A stretch of 14,283 nt of DNA from Aquificaceae bacterium (GCA_026983685.1 JALSTO010000126.1:1-14283), one strand, 5' to 3'; positions 1 through 6,526 are shown, numbered from the stretch's first letter. A program made the numbers and translations. Notes: generated from the letters alone by a model not told the origin.

Positions 1-1905
1 GTGCCCGAGGGATGCGGTTATTACGAGGAGCCTATCTCCGAGGGGGACCTCGTAGGCTATCGTATCCCTTATAAGCCTCATCTGGGGCTTTCCAAAGAAG
101 CCTGCTATGGTCCTCGCCTTGTTGGGCGACTCAACCACAACGAGGCTGGTCTTGAAGAGGTCCTTTATCTCCTGAACTACCTTTTTCTCAATCACAAGCC
201 TTGCCCTCTCCCTGTCCTCATCTATCTTCCTTAGGATCTCTTCAAGGTCTATATCTTCAAGCCTCTTAAAGACAACGTCCGATTGCATGAAGTAGGCTGA
301 GAGCCTCTTCTTGAGAGACATGAAGGCTTTGGGATCGGAGTAAAAGAGTATGGAAAGACCCTTTGTCATTCCGCCCGCTATGAACCTTGATGTCCTTCCA
401 GAAGCCTGTATGTAGGAGTTTGCATCTCCTACAACTACGTAGAGCTGTCCTTCAACGCTGAGGAGTGATACGTCTTCGGAGCTCTCTATCTTTTTCAGGA
501 AGTCCTCGTTTTTGAGCCTCTCCTCAAGGAAGGACTTTATCTCCTCAAGCCTCTCCTTTATGCGGGGATACCTGTCAAGGAGCTCTTCCCTGAGAGTGAG
601 ATACCTCTTGAGGTAGTTTATGTACTCTACCGCCTTCAGGCGGTCCTTCTCATCAAAGATGTTAAAGAGTATCAGGAGTAAGGAATGTAGGGTTGTAGGC
701 TGGAGATTGAGGCTTGTGGGGAAAACGTGCTTGGGCGGGTCAAGGAATATCGCGTACCTTATCACGTGTGGAAGGTCAAGACCTCTGACGAGGGGGTTCG
801 TAATGTGGGATATGCCTACAGCCACATCAAACTCACCCTTCTCAAGGATGCTGTAGAGCTCTTTGGCATCGTGGTCAAGGTAGCTGACCGCCTTTATACC
901 TCTGCTCCTGTAATACTCAACGACCTCCTTTACCTTATCCTTACCGTAGAATACGGATAGATACACGAGTCCTCCCTTCCCGAGCCTCTTTATGAGCTCA
1001 GCGGACCTTTGGAGGGCTTCGTCAAGGTCTCTGACGGGATCCGCCACATCAACTATGTTCCTGAGGGTGGTTACAGCCTTCTGGATGTCAAAGCCGAGGA
1101 GGTTTCTGAAGAGGAACACCCTGTTTCCTTTGGGCTTAAGGGTTGCGGAGGAAACAACGAGGACAGAGTCTCTTCTTCTGTTCCTTATTGCGGAAAGCTT
1201 GTCCCAGTCCTTCTCGGTCTTCTTCTCTTTGAGGGCGAGCTTTATCTCCCAGTCCTTGAAACCTAAGAGCTTGAAGAGGTTGTCAACGTTCTTTGACCTC
1301 TTGAGAAAAGAGTCTATGTCATCAATGAATATAAAGGAGAACTTGAACCTGCTCAGGTTCTCAAAGTTCCTGTGAAGAAACATGTTTGTCCCGCAGAGGA
1401 TATCAAAGTCTCCGCTCAGAAACTGCTCTTTTACCTTCTTCTTTGACTCGTAAACGAGAACCTTCCTCTCAACACCAGCTCTCTGAAGTATCTCCCTTAT
1501 CCTCTCTCCCGCCTGATTGGCGAGAACTCTCGTAGGAAATATGAGGAGCGCCTTCGGAGGTAGAAAGGCTGAGGCTACAAGACCGAAGGTGGTTTTACCT
1601 ACACCCGTAGGGGCAACGACGGCGAAGGAGTGTCCCCTCAGAACCCTCTTTGCCCACAGCCTCTGAAGACTCCAGGGCTTTGCACCTACAGCTTTATCAA
1701 AGAAGCCTTCAAACTCTTTAAGCTTATTGTCCGTCTCGCAGTATGGCTCAAGTCCTCTGAGTCTCCCGAACTCCCTGAGTCTGTTGCAGACCTCTTCTTC
1801 TGGCTCAGGAAGGCATTTTGAACAGGGAAGTCCCTTAGAGAGCCTTTCATCGCTTATAGCCCCCCCACAGTTGGGGCACCCCCTCTCAATGATAAGCAAG
1901 CTCAT
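1..1905 (-). CDS. rgy: Reverse gyrase, N-terminal 635 codons (3' end off the left edge)
   Basis: Reverse gyrase couples an SF2-like helicase to a type IA topoisomerase and introduces positive supercoils; it is the hallmark protein of hyperthermophiles. The frame stays open from ATG 1905 to base 1. An N-terminal zinc finger is visible (CPNC at residues 10-13, CSKC at 28-31), then Walker A APTGVGKT at 98-105, the DEAD-box equivalent DDID at 195-198, an SAT motif (SSATLKPKG) and motif VI QASGRTSR at about 500-507. The Toprim domain begins with VVVESPNKAR (acidic E592) and is cut after TASLGH. Family members run to about 1,100-1,200 residues, so nearly half is missing, including the catalytic Tyr. 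This ATG is the only start after the upstream stop codon. It has no Shine-Dalgarno, but TATAAT lies 6 bases before it. The gene follows phhB by 15 bases. Identification is very secure. Confidence 0.96.
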   Translation of the reverse strand, partial: MSLLIIERGCPNCGGAISDERLSKGLPCSKCLPEPEEEVCNRLREFGRLRGLEPYCETDNKLKEFEGFFDKAVGAKPWSLQRLWAKRVLRGHSFAVVAPTGVGKTTFGLVASAFLPPKALLIFPTRVLANQAGERIREILQRAGVERKVLVYESKKKVKEQFLSGDFDILCGTNMFLHRNFENLSRFKFSFIFIDDIDSFLKRSKNVDNLFKLLGFKDWEIKLALKEKKTEKDWDKLSAIRNRRRDSVLVVSSATLKPKGNRVFLFRNLLGFDIQKAVTTLRNIVDVADPVRDLDEALQRSAELIKRLGKGGLVYLSVFYGKDKVKEVVEYYRSRGIKAVSYLDHDAKELYSILEKGEFDVAVGISHITNPLVRGLDLPHVIRYAIFLDPPKHVFPTSLNLQPTTLHSLLLILFNIFDEKDRLKAVEYINYLKRYLTLREELLDRYPRIKERLEEIKSFLEERLKNEDFLKKIESSEDVSLLSVEGQLYVVVGDANSYIQASGRTSRFIAGGMTKGLSILFYSDPKAFMSLKKRLSAYFMQSDVVFKRLEDIDLEEILRKIDEDRERARLVIEKKVVQEIKDLFKTSLVVVESPNKARTIAGFFGKPQMRLIRDTIAYEVPLGDRLLVITASLGH

Positions 1906-1911
1906 GAGGAA

Positions 1912-1917
1912 ATTATA
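1912..1917 (-). promoter_or_regulatory. Possible -10 box for a leaderless rgy transcript
   Basis: A perfect TATAAT reads on the minus strand and ends 6 bases before the rgy ATG, which has no Shine-Dalgarno. A transcript from it would begin at or very near the start codon. No convincing -35 is seen, and the hexamer lies just after the phhB stop codon, so it could be chance. Inference only. Confidence 0.35.
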
Positions 1918-1920
1918 GCT

Positions 1921-2217
1921 TCAGTGCTCAAGAATGCGGGCTACTATATCCTCTATCTCTCTTGCGAGCCTGAAGTCTCTCTCTGTGAGTCCTCCCGCTT
2001 CGTGAGTTGTGAGCTTGACCTTTACCCTCTTAAAGCCCACCTCAAGGTCCGGATGATGCCAGTGGGCTTCCGCCAGGGAAGCTATAGCATTGACCACGAA
2101 GATCGTGGTCTTCCAGTTCTTTGTCTGGAACTCCCTGACTATGGAGTCTCCTTCTAAAGACCAGCCCTCAAGCTCGGAGAGCCTCCTCTCTATATCCGAA
2201 GAATTCAATCTCTCCAT
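1921..2217 (-). CDS. phhB: Pterin-4a-carbinolamine dehydratase (PCD/DCoH family)
   Basis: The enzyme dehydrates 4a-hydroxytetrahydropterin to the quinonoid dihydropterin (EC 4.2.1.96), a pterin-recycling step in the cytoplasm. From the ATG at 2217 it is 98 residues, the normal family length. The signature is complete: EAHWHHPDL at residues 50-58 supplies the two active-site histidines (54, 55), and THEAGGLTERDF at 71-82 supplies the third (72) plus the conserved GLT turn. A TTG six bases upstream (2223) is also in frame, but GGGAGG at 2225-2230 is only 1 base from it and 7 bases from the ATG, so the ATG is preferred. No aromatic amino acid hydroxylase lies nearby, so the pterin substrate is unclear; bacterial homologues have also been linked to other pterin-dependent processes. 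The gene sits 30 bases after cysM and 15 before rgy, probably in one transcription unit. Confidence 0.9.
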   Translation of the reverse strand: MERLNSSDIERRLSELEGWSLEGDSIVREFQTKNWKTTIFVVNAIASLAEAHWHHPDLEVGFKRVKVKLTTHEAGGLTERDFRLAREIEDIVARILEH

Positions 2218-2224
2218 CGCCAAA

Positions 2225-2230
2225 CCTCCC
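2225..2230 (-). promoter_or_regulatory. Ribosome binding site that sets the phhB start
   Basis: GGGAGG on the minus strand leaves 7 bases before ATG 2217, but only 1 base before the alternative TTG at 2223. It therefore decides in favour of the 98-residue protein. Confidence 0.7.
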
Positions 2231-2247
2231 TCTTAAAGATAGCTCCT

Positions 2248-3201
2248 TTAATCAAATAGGGCTGTGGTAAGGTACTTCTCCCCTCCATCGGGGAACACCG
2301 TAACTATCACAGCCTTTTCTCCCCTCTCCGTCAGCTCCCTTGCCAGCTTGATGCATGCCCACAGAGCTGCTCCCGAAGATTGCCCGACGAAGACAGCTTC
2401 CTCTCTCGCAAGTTTCCTCGCCCACTCGTAGGCGTCCTCCGTTTCAACGAATATGGTCCTGTCAAGGAAGTTCTCGTCAAAGATACCCGGCTTTATGGAG
2501 CTCTCTATGTGCTTCAGTCCCTCTATTCCGTGGAATGGGTAAGCTGGCTGAACTCCTATCACCTGAATGTCCTGATTGTAAACTTTGAGTCTCCTTCCTG
2601 TCCCCATAACAGTCCCTCCAGTTCCGATCCCTGCAACGAAGTGGGTTACCCTCCCTTCCGTCTGGTTCCATATCTCTATTCCCGTTGAGTAGAAGTGAGC
2701 CTTCCAGTTGGCGGGATTGTTGTACTGGTCAAGGTAAACGTATCTATCGGGCTCTTTTTCAACGAGCTCCCTGACAAAGAGTATGGCTCCGTCCGTTCCC
2801 TCAAGGGGGTCCGTTAAGTACACCTTGGCTCCGTATGCCTTTATTATTTTCTTCCTCTCTTCGCTTACGTTTGCGGGCATGGCAAGCTCAACGGGAATGC
2901 CAAGGGCTGCTCCCACCATGGCCAGGGCAATACCCGTATTTCCAGATGTAGCGTCTATAACAACCTTCCCTTCTTTTATTCTCCCCTCTTCAAGAGCGCT
3001 GAGAAACATGGACAGGGCGGGTCTGTCCTTGACCGATCCTCCGGGATTGAACCCCTCAAGCTTTGCGTATATCTCAATCTCAGGAGAGAGATCCTTCGGG
3101 AGAACCTTATTGAGCTTTACGAGAGGGGTATTGCCCACAAAGTTGAGGATAGAGTTTCTTGATCTTCGGTAAGGTTCATCATGCTGTCCAAGAACCCACA
3201 T
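2248..3201 (-). CDS. cysM: Cysteine synthase, CysM/OASS-B-like (PLP-dependent)
   Basis: A fold-type II PLP enzyme that makes cysteine by replacing the O-acetyl or O-phospho group of an activated serine with sulfide, thiosulfate or a protein thiocarboxylate. The 317 residues show GGSVKDRP with the PLP lysine at K58, the substrate loop TSGNTG at 85-90, the phosphate-binding GTGGT at 193-197, GQSSGAAL near the C-terminus, and the ending PDGGEKYLTT typical of CysM-type enzymes. The tract HFVAGIGTGGTVMGTGR resembles mycobacterial CysM, but acceptor and sulfur donor cannot be decided. About 16 residues precede the usual ILNFVGNTPL start; the codon before ATG is a stop, and no other start precedes the core. 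The Shine-Dalgarno is weak. It begins 8 bases after the encapsulin stop, so the two are probably cotranscribed. The C-terminus (TTALFD) does not look like an encapsulin targeting peptide. Confidence 0.93.
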   Translation of the reverse strand: MWVLGQHDEPYRRSRNSILNFVGNTPLVKLNKVLPKDLSPEIEIYAKLEGFNPGGSVKDRPALSMFLSALEEGRIKEGKVVIDATSGNTGIALAMVGAALGIPVELAMPANVSEERKKIIKAYGAKVYLTDPLEGTDGAILFVRELVEKEPDRYVYLDQYNNPANWKAHFYSTGIEIWNQTEGRVTHFVAGIGTGGTVMGTGRRLKVYNQDIQVIGVQPAYPFHGIEGLKHIESSIKPGIFDENFLDRTIFVETEDAYEWARKLAREEAVFVGQSSGAALWACIKLARELTERGEKAVIVTVFPDGGEKYLTTALFD

Positions 3202-3209
3202 CTATCTCT

Positions 3210-4061
3210 CTACTTTCCCTTACCTATGACGAGGATTGAACCCGGTCTCTTTATCCTCAGAGCGATCATCTCAAGTACCCTGAAGACGTGGTTCATGTTG
3301 GTGGACTCTACGTAGGCGACGGATACATCCTGAGCTATGACGAGGTCAAAGTTCTGGGGTCCGGCAGAAACGAGGAGGGCTCTGTTCTCAGGCATTATGG
3401 GTGTCTGGAAGACATCGGTAACTACCTTCTTTATCTGCTCAATCTCAAGGAGCCCTGTGTTGTCGTGCATTCTGTTGAGAAGGAAGTAGAGCTTTGGGTT
3501 CACGATAAGGTAGTAGTTTCCGTAAAAGCCCTGCTCAACGAGCTTGGAAATTCCTTCTATGACGTCCGTAAAGGCGTTCCCCACCTGAGACCAGTCGCTC
3601 ATTGACATGGTGTTTATACCCTCTGCGGTCATAAGCCCCTCAAGACCGAGGTTTTTGTTTCCCAGCAGTATGAGCGTATCCTCTGCAACCGCAGTTGCAA
3701 CAGCTGCGGCGACCGCATTTGATGTATCTATGGGCATGTTGAACTGTCTGTAATACTCCAGGTCCCTCCAGGATATGATGAAGTCCTTATAGATCGTCGG
3801 TATAGGTATGTGTTTTCTCACACCCGTTCTCACAGGCTCACAGCTTTCGTACTCCTGCCCTGGCTTTATCTCACAGACTCCGGGCTCCATACCGTATATA
3901 ACGTCGTAGGAGACCATCTGATGCCCCGGACCTATAGGTCCCATGACGGGAACGAACCTCCTGCAGACAAGGGTATCCTTGGCGACCTTTATCACCGCCT
4001 CGTCTATCTGGTTCCACTCCTCCGCAGTTAAGGGCGCTTCTTCTCTTCCTAAGAAGTCCAT
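3210..4061 (-). CDS. enc: Family 1 encapsulin nanocompartment shell protein (Linocin_M18 / HK97 fold)
   Basis: A capsid-like protein that self-assembles into an icosahedral cytoplasmic compartment around an enzyme cargo. The N-terminus MDFLGREEAPLTAEEW matches the Thermotoga maritima encapsulin start (MEFLKRSFAPLTEKQW, from memory), and the C-terminal region around residues 239-278 (QDVSVAYVE, then RIKRPGSILVI) matches its end. W98 aligns with T. maritima W87, the flavin-stacking residue. At 283 residues it is about 18 longer than that protein; roughly 11 extra residues lie in the E-loop (about 45-85), which carries C63 and C74. No ferritin-like or other cargo domain is fused. A start at ATG 4061 is supported by AAGGGGG about 6 bases upstream. 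It leads the run enc-cysM-phhB-rgy and is divergent from a secreted hydrolase gene. No capsid-processing, portal or tail genes are present, so it is not a prophage remnant. Which cargo it holds is unknown. Confidence 0.92.
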   Translation of the reverse strand: MDFLGREEAPLTAEEWNQIDEAVIKVAKDTLVCRRFVPVMGPIGPGHQMVSYDVIYGMEPGVCEIKPGQEYESCEPVRTGVRKHIPIPTIYKDFIISWRDLEYYRQFNMPIDTSNAVAAAVATAVAEDTLILLGNKNLGLEGLMTAEGINTMSMSDWSQVGNAFTDVIEGISKLVEQGFYGNYYLIVNPKLYFLLNRMHDNTGLLEIEQIKKVVTDVFQTPIMPENRALLVSAGPQNFDLVIAQDVSVAYVESTNMNHVFRVLEMIALRIKRPGSILVIGKGK

Positions 4062-4089
4062 CTCTTACCCCCTTGAAGCGTTTAAGTTA

Positions 4090-4099
4090 ATTATATTAT
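4090..4099. promoter_or_regulatory. Shared divergent promoter core, encapsulin and hydrolase genes
   Basis: The only AT-rich block in the 57 bases between the two divergent genes. TATAAT reads on the minus strand (4095-4090), while TATATT (4092-4097) or TATTAT (4094-4099) reads on the plus strand. Either direction leaves a short leader containing the respective ribosome binding site. A plus-strand TTGAAG at 4073-4078 lies 15 bases before TATTAT and could be a -35. Inferred by eye. Confidence 0.45.
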
Positions 4100-4104
4100 G
4101 CGAT

Positions 4105-4110
4105 GGGAGG
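4105..4110 (+). promoter_or_regulatory. Ribosome binding site that sets the hydrolase start
   Basis: GGGAGG lies 8 bases before ATG 4119 and downstream of the other in-frame ATG at 4098. The start at 4119 is therefore preferred, and it puts the signal peptide directly at the N-terminus. Confidence 0.75.
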
Positions 4111-4118
4111 TATATAAG

Positions 4119-5018
4119 ATGGGAAAGCTTGTGGTTCTGACCCTATTCCTCCTCTCACTTGCCTTTCCCATGGAGCTGAAAAGGGTCTCGGAGAACATAT
4201 ACATGGCTAAAGGCGGGTACGGACTGCCTTCAAAGGAGAATAGAGGTTTTATATCAAACGCCTACGGCGTGCTCACGAAGGAGGGATGGGTCGTTATAGA
4301 CACACTCTCAACTCCCGAGCTTGCGAGGGAGTTCATTTCGGAGCTGAAGAAGATAAAGGATTCTCCAATACTCTACGTTATAGCCACCCACTACCACATG
4401 GACCACTGGTTCGGTATAGCGCCTTACAAGGAGGAGGGAGCTAAGTTCATAGCCCACAGGAATCTTAAGGAGTTTTACGAAGACGGGAGCGCGGACATGG
4501 TCCTTGAGGGCGCAAAGAAGGCTTTTGGCGTATTTGATGAGGTCAAACTCCTTCCACCAGACGTTGTCGTTGATAGCAGGGTGAAGCTCAGGGTAGGGGG
4601 AAACACCTTTGAGATAATACCCATGACCCCAGCCCATACGAACACAGACCTCGTTATCAGGTTCGGGGACACCCTCTTTGTGGGAGACCTTGTCTCTTAC
4701 AAGAGGATACCCTTCCTCGGAGATAGGAACGTATCAACCCGTGCGTGGCTTGAAGTTCTGGACCAAATATCAAAGTTCAGGTTTAAAGTTCTTCTGGGCG
4801 GACACGGAGACCCCATGGGTGTGGAAGCTATAAGGTGGACGAGGGAATACATAAGCTTTCTGAGGGAAAGGGTCAGGGAGATGAAGGACGAGGGGCTGTT
4901 TATAGACGAGATAAGGGAAAAGCTGAAGGACACACCCTACAAGGGTCTTCCTATGTACGAGGAGTTCCACCTCAGAAACGTTTACAGCCTCTTCAACGAG
5001 CTTGACATGGAGCTCTGA
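4119..5018 (+). CDS. Secreted metallo-beta-lactamase-fold hydrolase
   Basis: A 299-residue zinc-type MBL-fold protein that is probably exported: residues 3-17 form a short hydrophobic signal segment after MGK. The metal site is complete: THYHMDH with the HxHxDH core at 91-96, H173 in AHTNTD, D190 in FVGD, and H229 in GGHGD. The C-terminal 70 residues are helical and charged, like the tail of SoxH-like and quinoprotein-relay zinc hydrolases, the nearest group I recognise. The substrate is unknown and it need not hydrolyse beta-lactams. It is divergent from the encapsulin gene and followed 80 bases later by an exported cytochrome c, a pairing that suggests a role in periplasmic redox metabolism rather than antibiotic resistance. 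The fold is certain; the specific role is not. Confidence 0.85.
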   Translation: MGKLVVLTLFLLSLAFPMELKRVSENIYMAKGGYGLPSKENRGFISNAYGVLTKEGWVVIDTLSTPELAREFISELKKIKDSPILYVIATHYHMDHWFGIAPYKEEGAKFIAHRNLKEFYEDGSADMVLEGAKKAFGVFDEVKLLPPDVVVDSRVKLRVGGNTFEIIPMTPAHTNTDLVIRFGDTLFVGDLVSYKRIPFLGDRNVSTRAWLEVLDQISKFRFKVLLGGHGDPMGVEAIRWTREYISFLRERVREMKDEGLFIDEIREKLKDTPYKGLPMYEEFHLRNVYSLFNELDMEL

Positions 5019-5027
5019 GAAAATTAC

Positions 5028-5056
5028 TTGATTTATTCCTCAATTTACCATAGATT
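5028..5056 (+). promoter_or_regulatory. Candidate promoter for the cytochrome c gene
   Basis: TTGATT (5028-5033), then 17 bases, then TAGATT (5051-5056), lie in the AT-rich 80-base gap before the cytochrome gene. Each hexamer matches the sigma-70 consensus at 4 of 6 positions and the spacing is ideal. The rest of the gap holds nothing recognisable, including no hairpin terminator for the upstream gene. Confidence 0.35.
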
Positions 5057-5098
5057 AGTTTATATGAATATTCTAAATCTCTTATTGGGGGACGAATC

Positions 5099-5584
5099 AT
5101 GAGGCTCCTTCTGATTCTTCTAATTCCCACTTTACTTCTCGCAGGCTCTGGGAACGTTGACCCAGAGATATTAAAGAGGGGTTACAGGGTATATCAGGAG
5201 AACTGTTCAATCTGCCACACAGAGAAGGCTACGCTTTGGGAGTTTCTGAAGGCAAGGCTCAATGTCCTAAGCGGGCGAAGACCCGAGAACATAGATGCCC
5301 CACCCATGAACCTTGTATCAGCAAGGATAAAGGAGTTCTACCCCAACGAGCTTGAGTTCGTTGAGTTCGTTAAAGACTACATAACCCATCCTTCAAAAAA
5401 GAAGGGCGTATGTCAGCCTGCAGCCTACGCCTTCTTTGGAACCATGCCTCCGATAGGTCAGGGTATGGATGAAGAGGATAAGGAAGCGGTTGCCCTGTGG
5501 CTTTATTACAGGTACAGCGACATATGGCACGATGTCTTTAAAAGGGTGAAGGAACTCCAGAAGAGGGTTCAGTCAAAAAAGTGA
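5099..5584 (+). CDS. Exported monohaem cytochrome c
   Basis: A 161-residue protein with an N-terminal signal segment (residues 1-15, ending LLLAG) and one haem-attachment motif, CSICH at 36-40. The distal Met ligand is probably M116 in GTMPPIG, and the usual C-terminal helix follows (EEDKEAVALWLYYRY). The middle region is longer than in minimal class I cytochromes and contains an extra cysteine, C105. GGGGGA about 8 bases before ATG supports the start. It probably passes electrons in the periplasm; partners could be the preceding hydrolase or the nitric oxide reductase encoded 1 kb downstream, but nothing in the sequence proves either. Its last 12 bases overlap the end of the convergent aldolase gene. 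Confidence 0.88.
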   Translation: MRLLLILLIPTLLLAGSGNVDPEILKRGYRVYQENCSICHTEKATLWEFLKARLNVLSGRRPENIDAPPMNLVSARIKEFYPNELEFVEFVKDYITHPSKKKGVCQPAAYAFFGTMPPIGQGMDEEDKEAVALWLYYRYSDIWHDVFKRVKELQKRVQSKK

Positions 5585-6499
5585 AGCCATACCCGAACTT
5601 CCGTAGAGCCTTATCCTCCTCTTGACAACTTCCTTGACTTCCTCCATAGCGGGCTTTAAAAACTTTCTGGGGTCTATGTTCCTCCTCTCTTCCGAGATGA
5701 GCCTCCTCAGGGTGGCAAGGAAGGCAAGCCTGAGGTCTGTATCCGTATTCACCTTGTTTATGCCGAGCTCAATAGCCCTTCTGAGCTCCTCATCGGGGAC
5801 ACCTTTAGCACCAGCAACCTCACCTCCGTAGCGGTTTATCTCCGCAACATACTCGTAGTAAACACCGGAAGCTCCGTGAAGAACGAGAGGCATGTTGGTC
5901 AGCTCTTTAACCTTCCTGAGCCTATCGTAGTCCAGCTTAGCCTCTCCCCTGAACTTGAAGGCTCCGTGGGCAGTCCCGATCGCCGGGGCGAGGGAGTCTA
6001 TACCGGTCCTTAGGGCAAACTCCTTAGCCTGCTGGGGGTCAACGAGAAGCTCCTCATCACTCTCAACGTTATCCTCAATACCCACGAGTCTTCCCAGCTC
6101 CGCCTCAACGGCTATGTTCAGGGGTGCACATATAGATACGACCCTTCGGGTTGTGTTAAGGTTCTCCTCATAAGGTCTATCGGAGAGGTCTATCATCACT
6201 GAGGTATAACCGTGTCTGATCGCTTCAAGGACGGTAGAAACCTTTCTCCCGTGGTCAAGGTGAAGGGCAAAGGGTATTCTGTAACTGTCCTTTACAGCGT
6301 GGACCATACCAGCCAAGTAATCTATCCCCGCATATCTTATGGCACTTTCCGTTGTCTGGACTATAACAGGAGCTTCCTCCTCCTGAGCCCCATCAAGGAT
6401 AGCCTTTAAGAACTCCATATTGTTGAAGTTGAAGGCTCCCACCGCAAAGCCCATCTCGTTAGCCTTCTCGAGCAGGAGCTTGCCGGAAACAAGGGGCAT
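5573..6499 (-). CDS. fba: Class II (zinc) fructose-1,6-bisphosphate aldolase
   Basis: Reversibly cleaves fructose 1,6-bisphosphate to dihydroxyacetone phosphate and glyceraldehyde 3-phosphate; in an autotroph it would serve gluconeogenesis. The 308 residues are a normal length. The signature HLDHG at 80-84 holds the catalytic D82 and zinc ligand H83. E134 (VEAELG), H178 (GTAHGAF) and H208 (LHGASG) complete the metal site, and GASG at 209-212 and NTDTD at 251-255 bind the substrate phosphates. The C-terminus YGSSGMASLF extends the usual F/YGSxG ending slightly. The ATG has no well-placed Shine-Dalgarno (a GGAGG lies about 22 bases upstream); TAAAAT sits 6 bases before it, so the mRNA may be leaderless. 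The gene is isolated, divergent from norC and overlapping the cytochrome gene. Confidence 0.95.
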   Translation of the reverse strand: MPLVSGKLLLEKANEMGFAVGAFNFNNMEFLKAILDGAQEEEAPVIVQTTESAIRYAGIDYLAGMVHAVKDSYRIPFALHLDHGRKVSTVLEAIRHGYTSVMIDLSDRPYEENLNTTRRVVSICAPLNIAVEAELGRLVGIEDNVESDEELLVDPQQAKEFALRTGIDSLAPAIGTAHGAFKFRGEAKLDYDRLRKVKELTNMPLVLHGASGVYYEYVAEINRYGGEVAGAKGVPDEELRRAIELGINKVNTDTDLRLAFLATLRRLISEERRNIDPRKFLKPAMEEVKEVVKRRIRLYGSSGMASLF

Positions 6500-6505
6500 G
6501 CTTTT

Positions 6506-6511
6506 ATTTTA
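6506..6511 (-). promoter_or_regulatory. Possible -10 box for a leaderless fba transcript
   Basis: TAAAAT on the minus strand ends 6 bases before the fba ATG, the same geometry as at rgy. No matching -35 was found. Inference only. Confidence 0.35.
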
Positions 6512-6526
6512 CTTCCAAAATCCTCC

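Noticed and set aside
620..1375. Several open frames on the plus strand across the left 1.9 kb
   Set aside because: They are shadows of reverse gyrase, which is uninterrupted on the minus strand and carries all its motifs.
2218..2223. TTG 2223 as the phhB start (two residues longer)
   Set aside because: Its ribosome binding site would be only 1 base away, whereas ATG 2217 has a 7-base spacing.
3210..4061. Reading the capsid-like protein as a prophage remnant or bacteriocin (linocin)
   Set aside because: The sequence matches family 1 encapsulins at both ends, and there are no portal, terminase, protease, tail or integrase genes nearby. The bacteriocin name is a historical family label.
4098..4118. 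ATG 4098 as the start of the MBL hydrolase
   Set aside because: It lies upstream of the GGGAGG site and inside the AT-rich promoter core. ATG 4119 has ideal spacing and a clean signal peptide.
5573..5602. C-terminal GSSGMASLF of the aldolase as an encapsulin targeting peptide
   Set aside because: Class II aldolases normally end in F/YGSxG plus a few residues, so this is the standard tail with a short extension. It lacks the spaced hydrophobic pattern of known targeting peptides.
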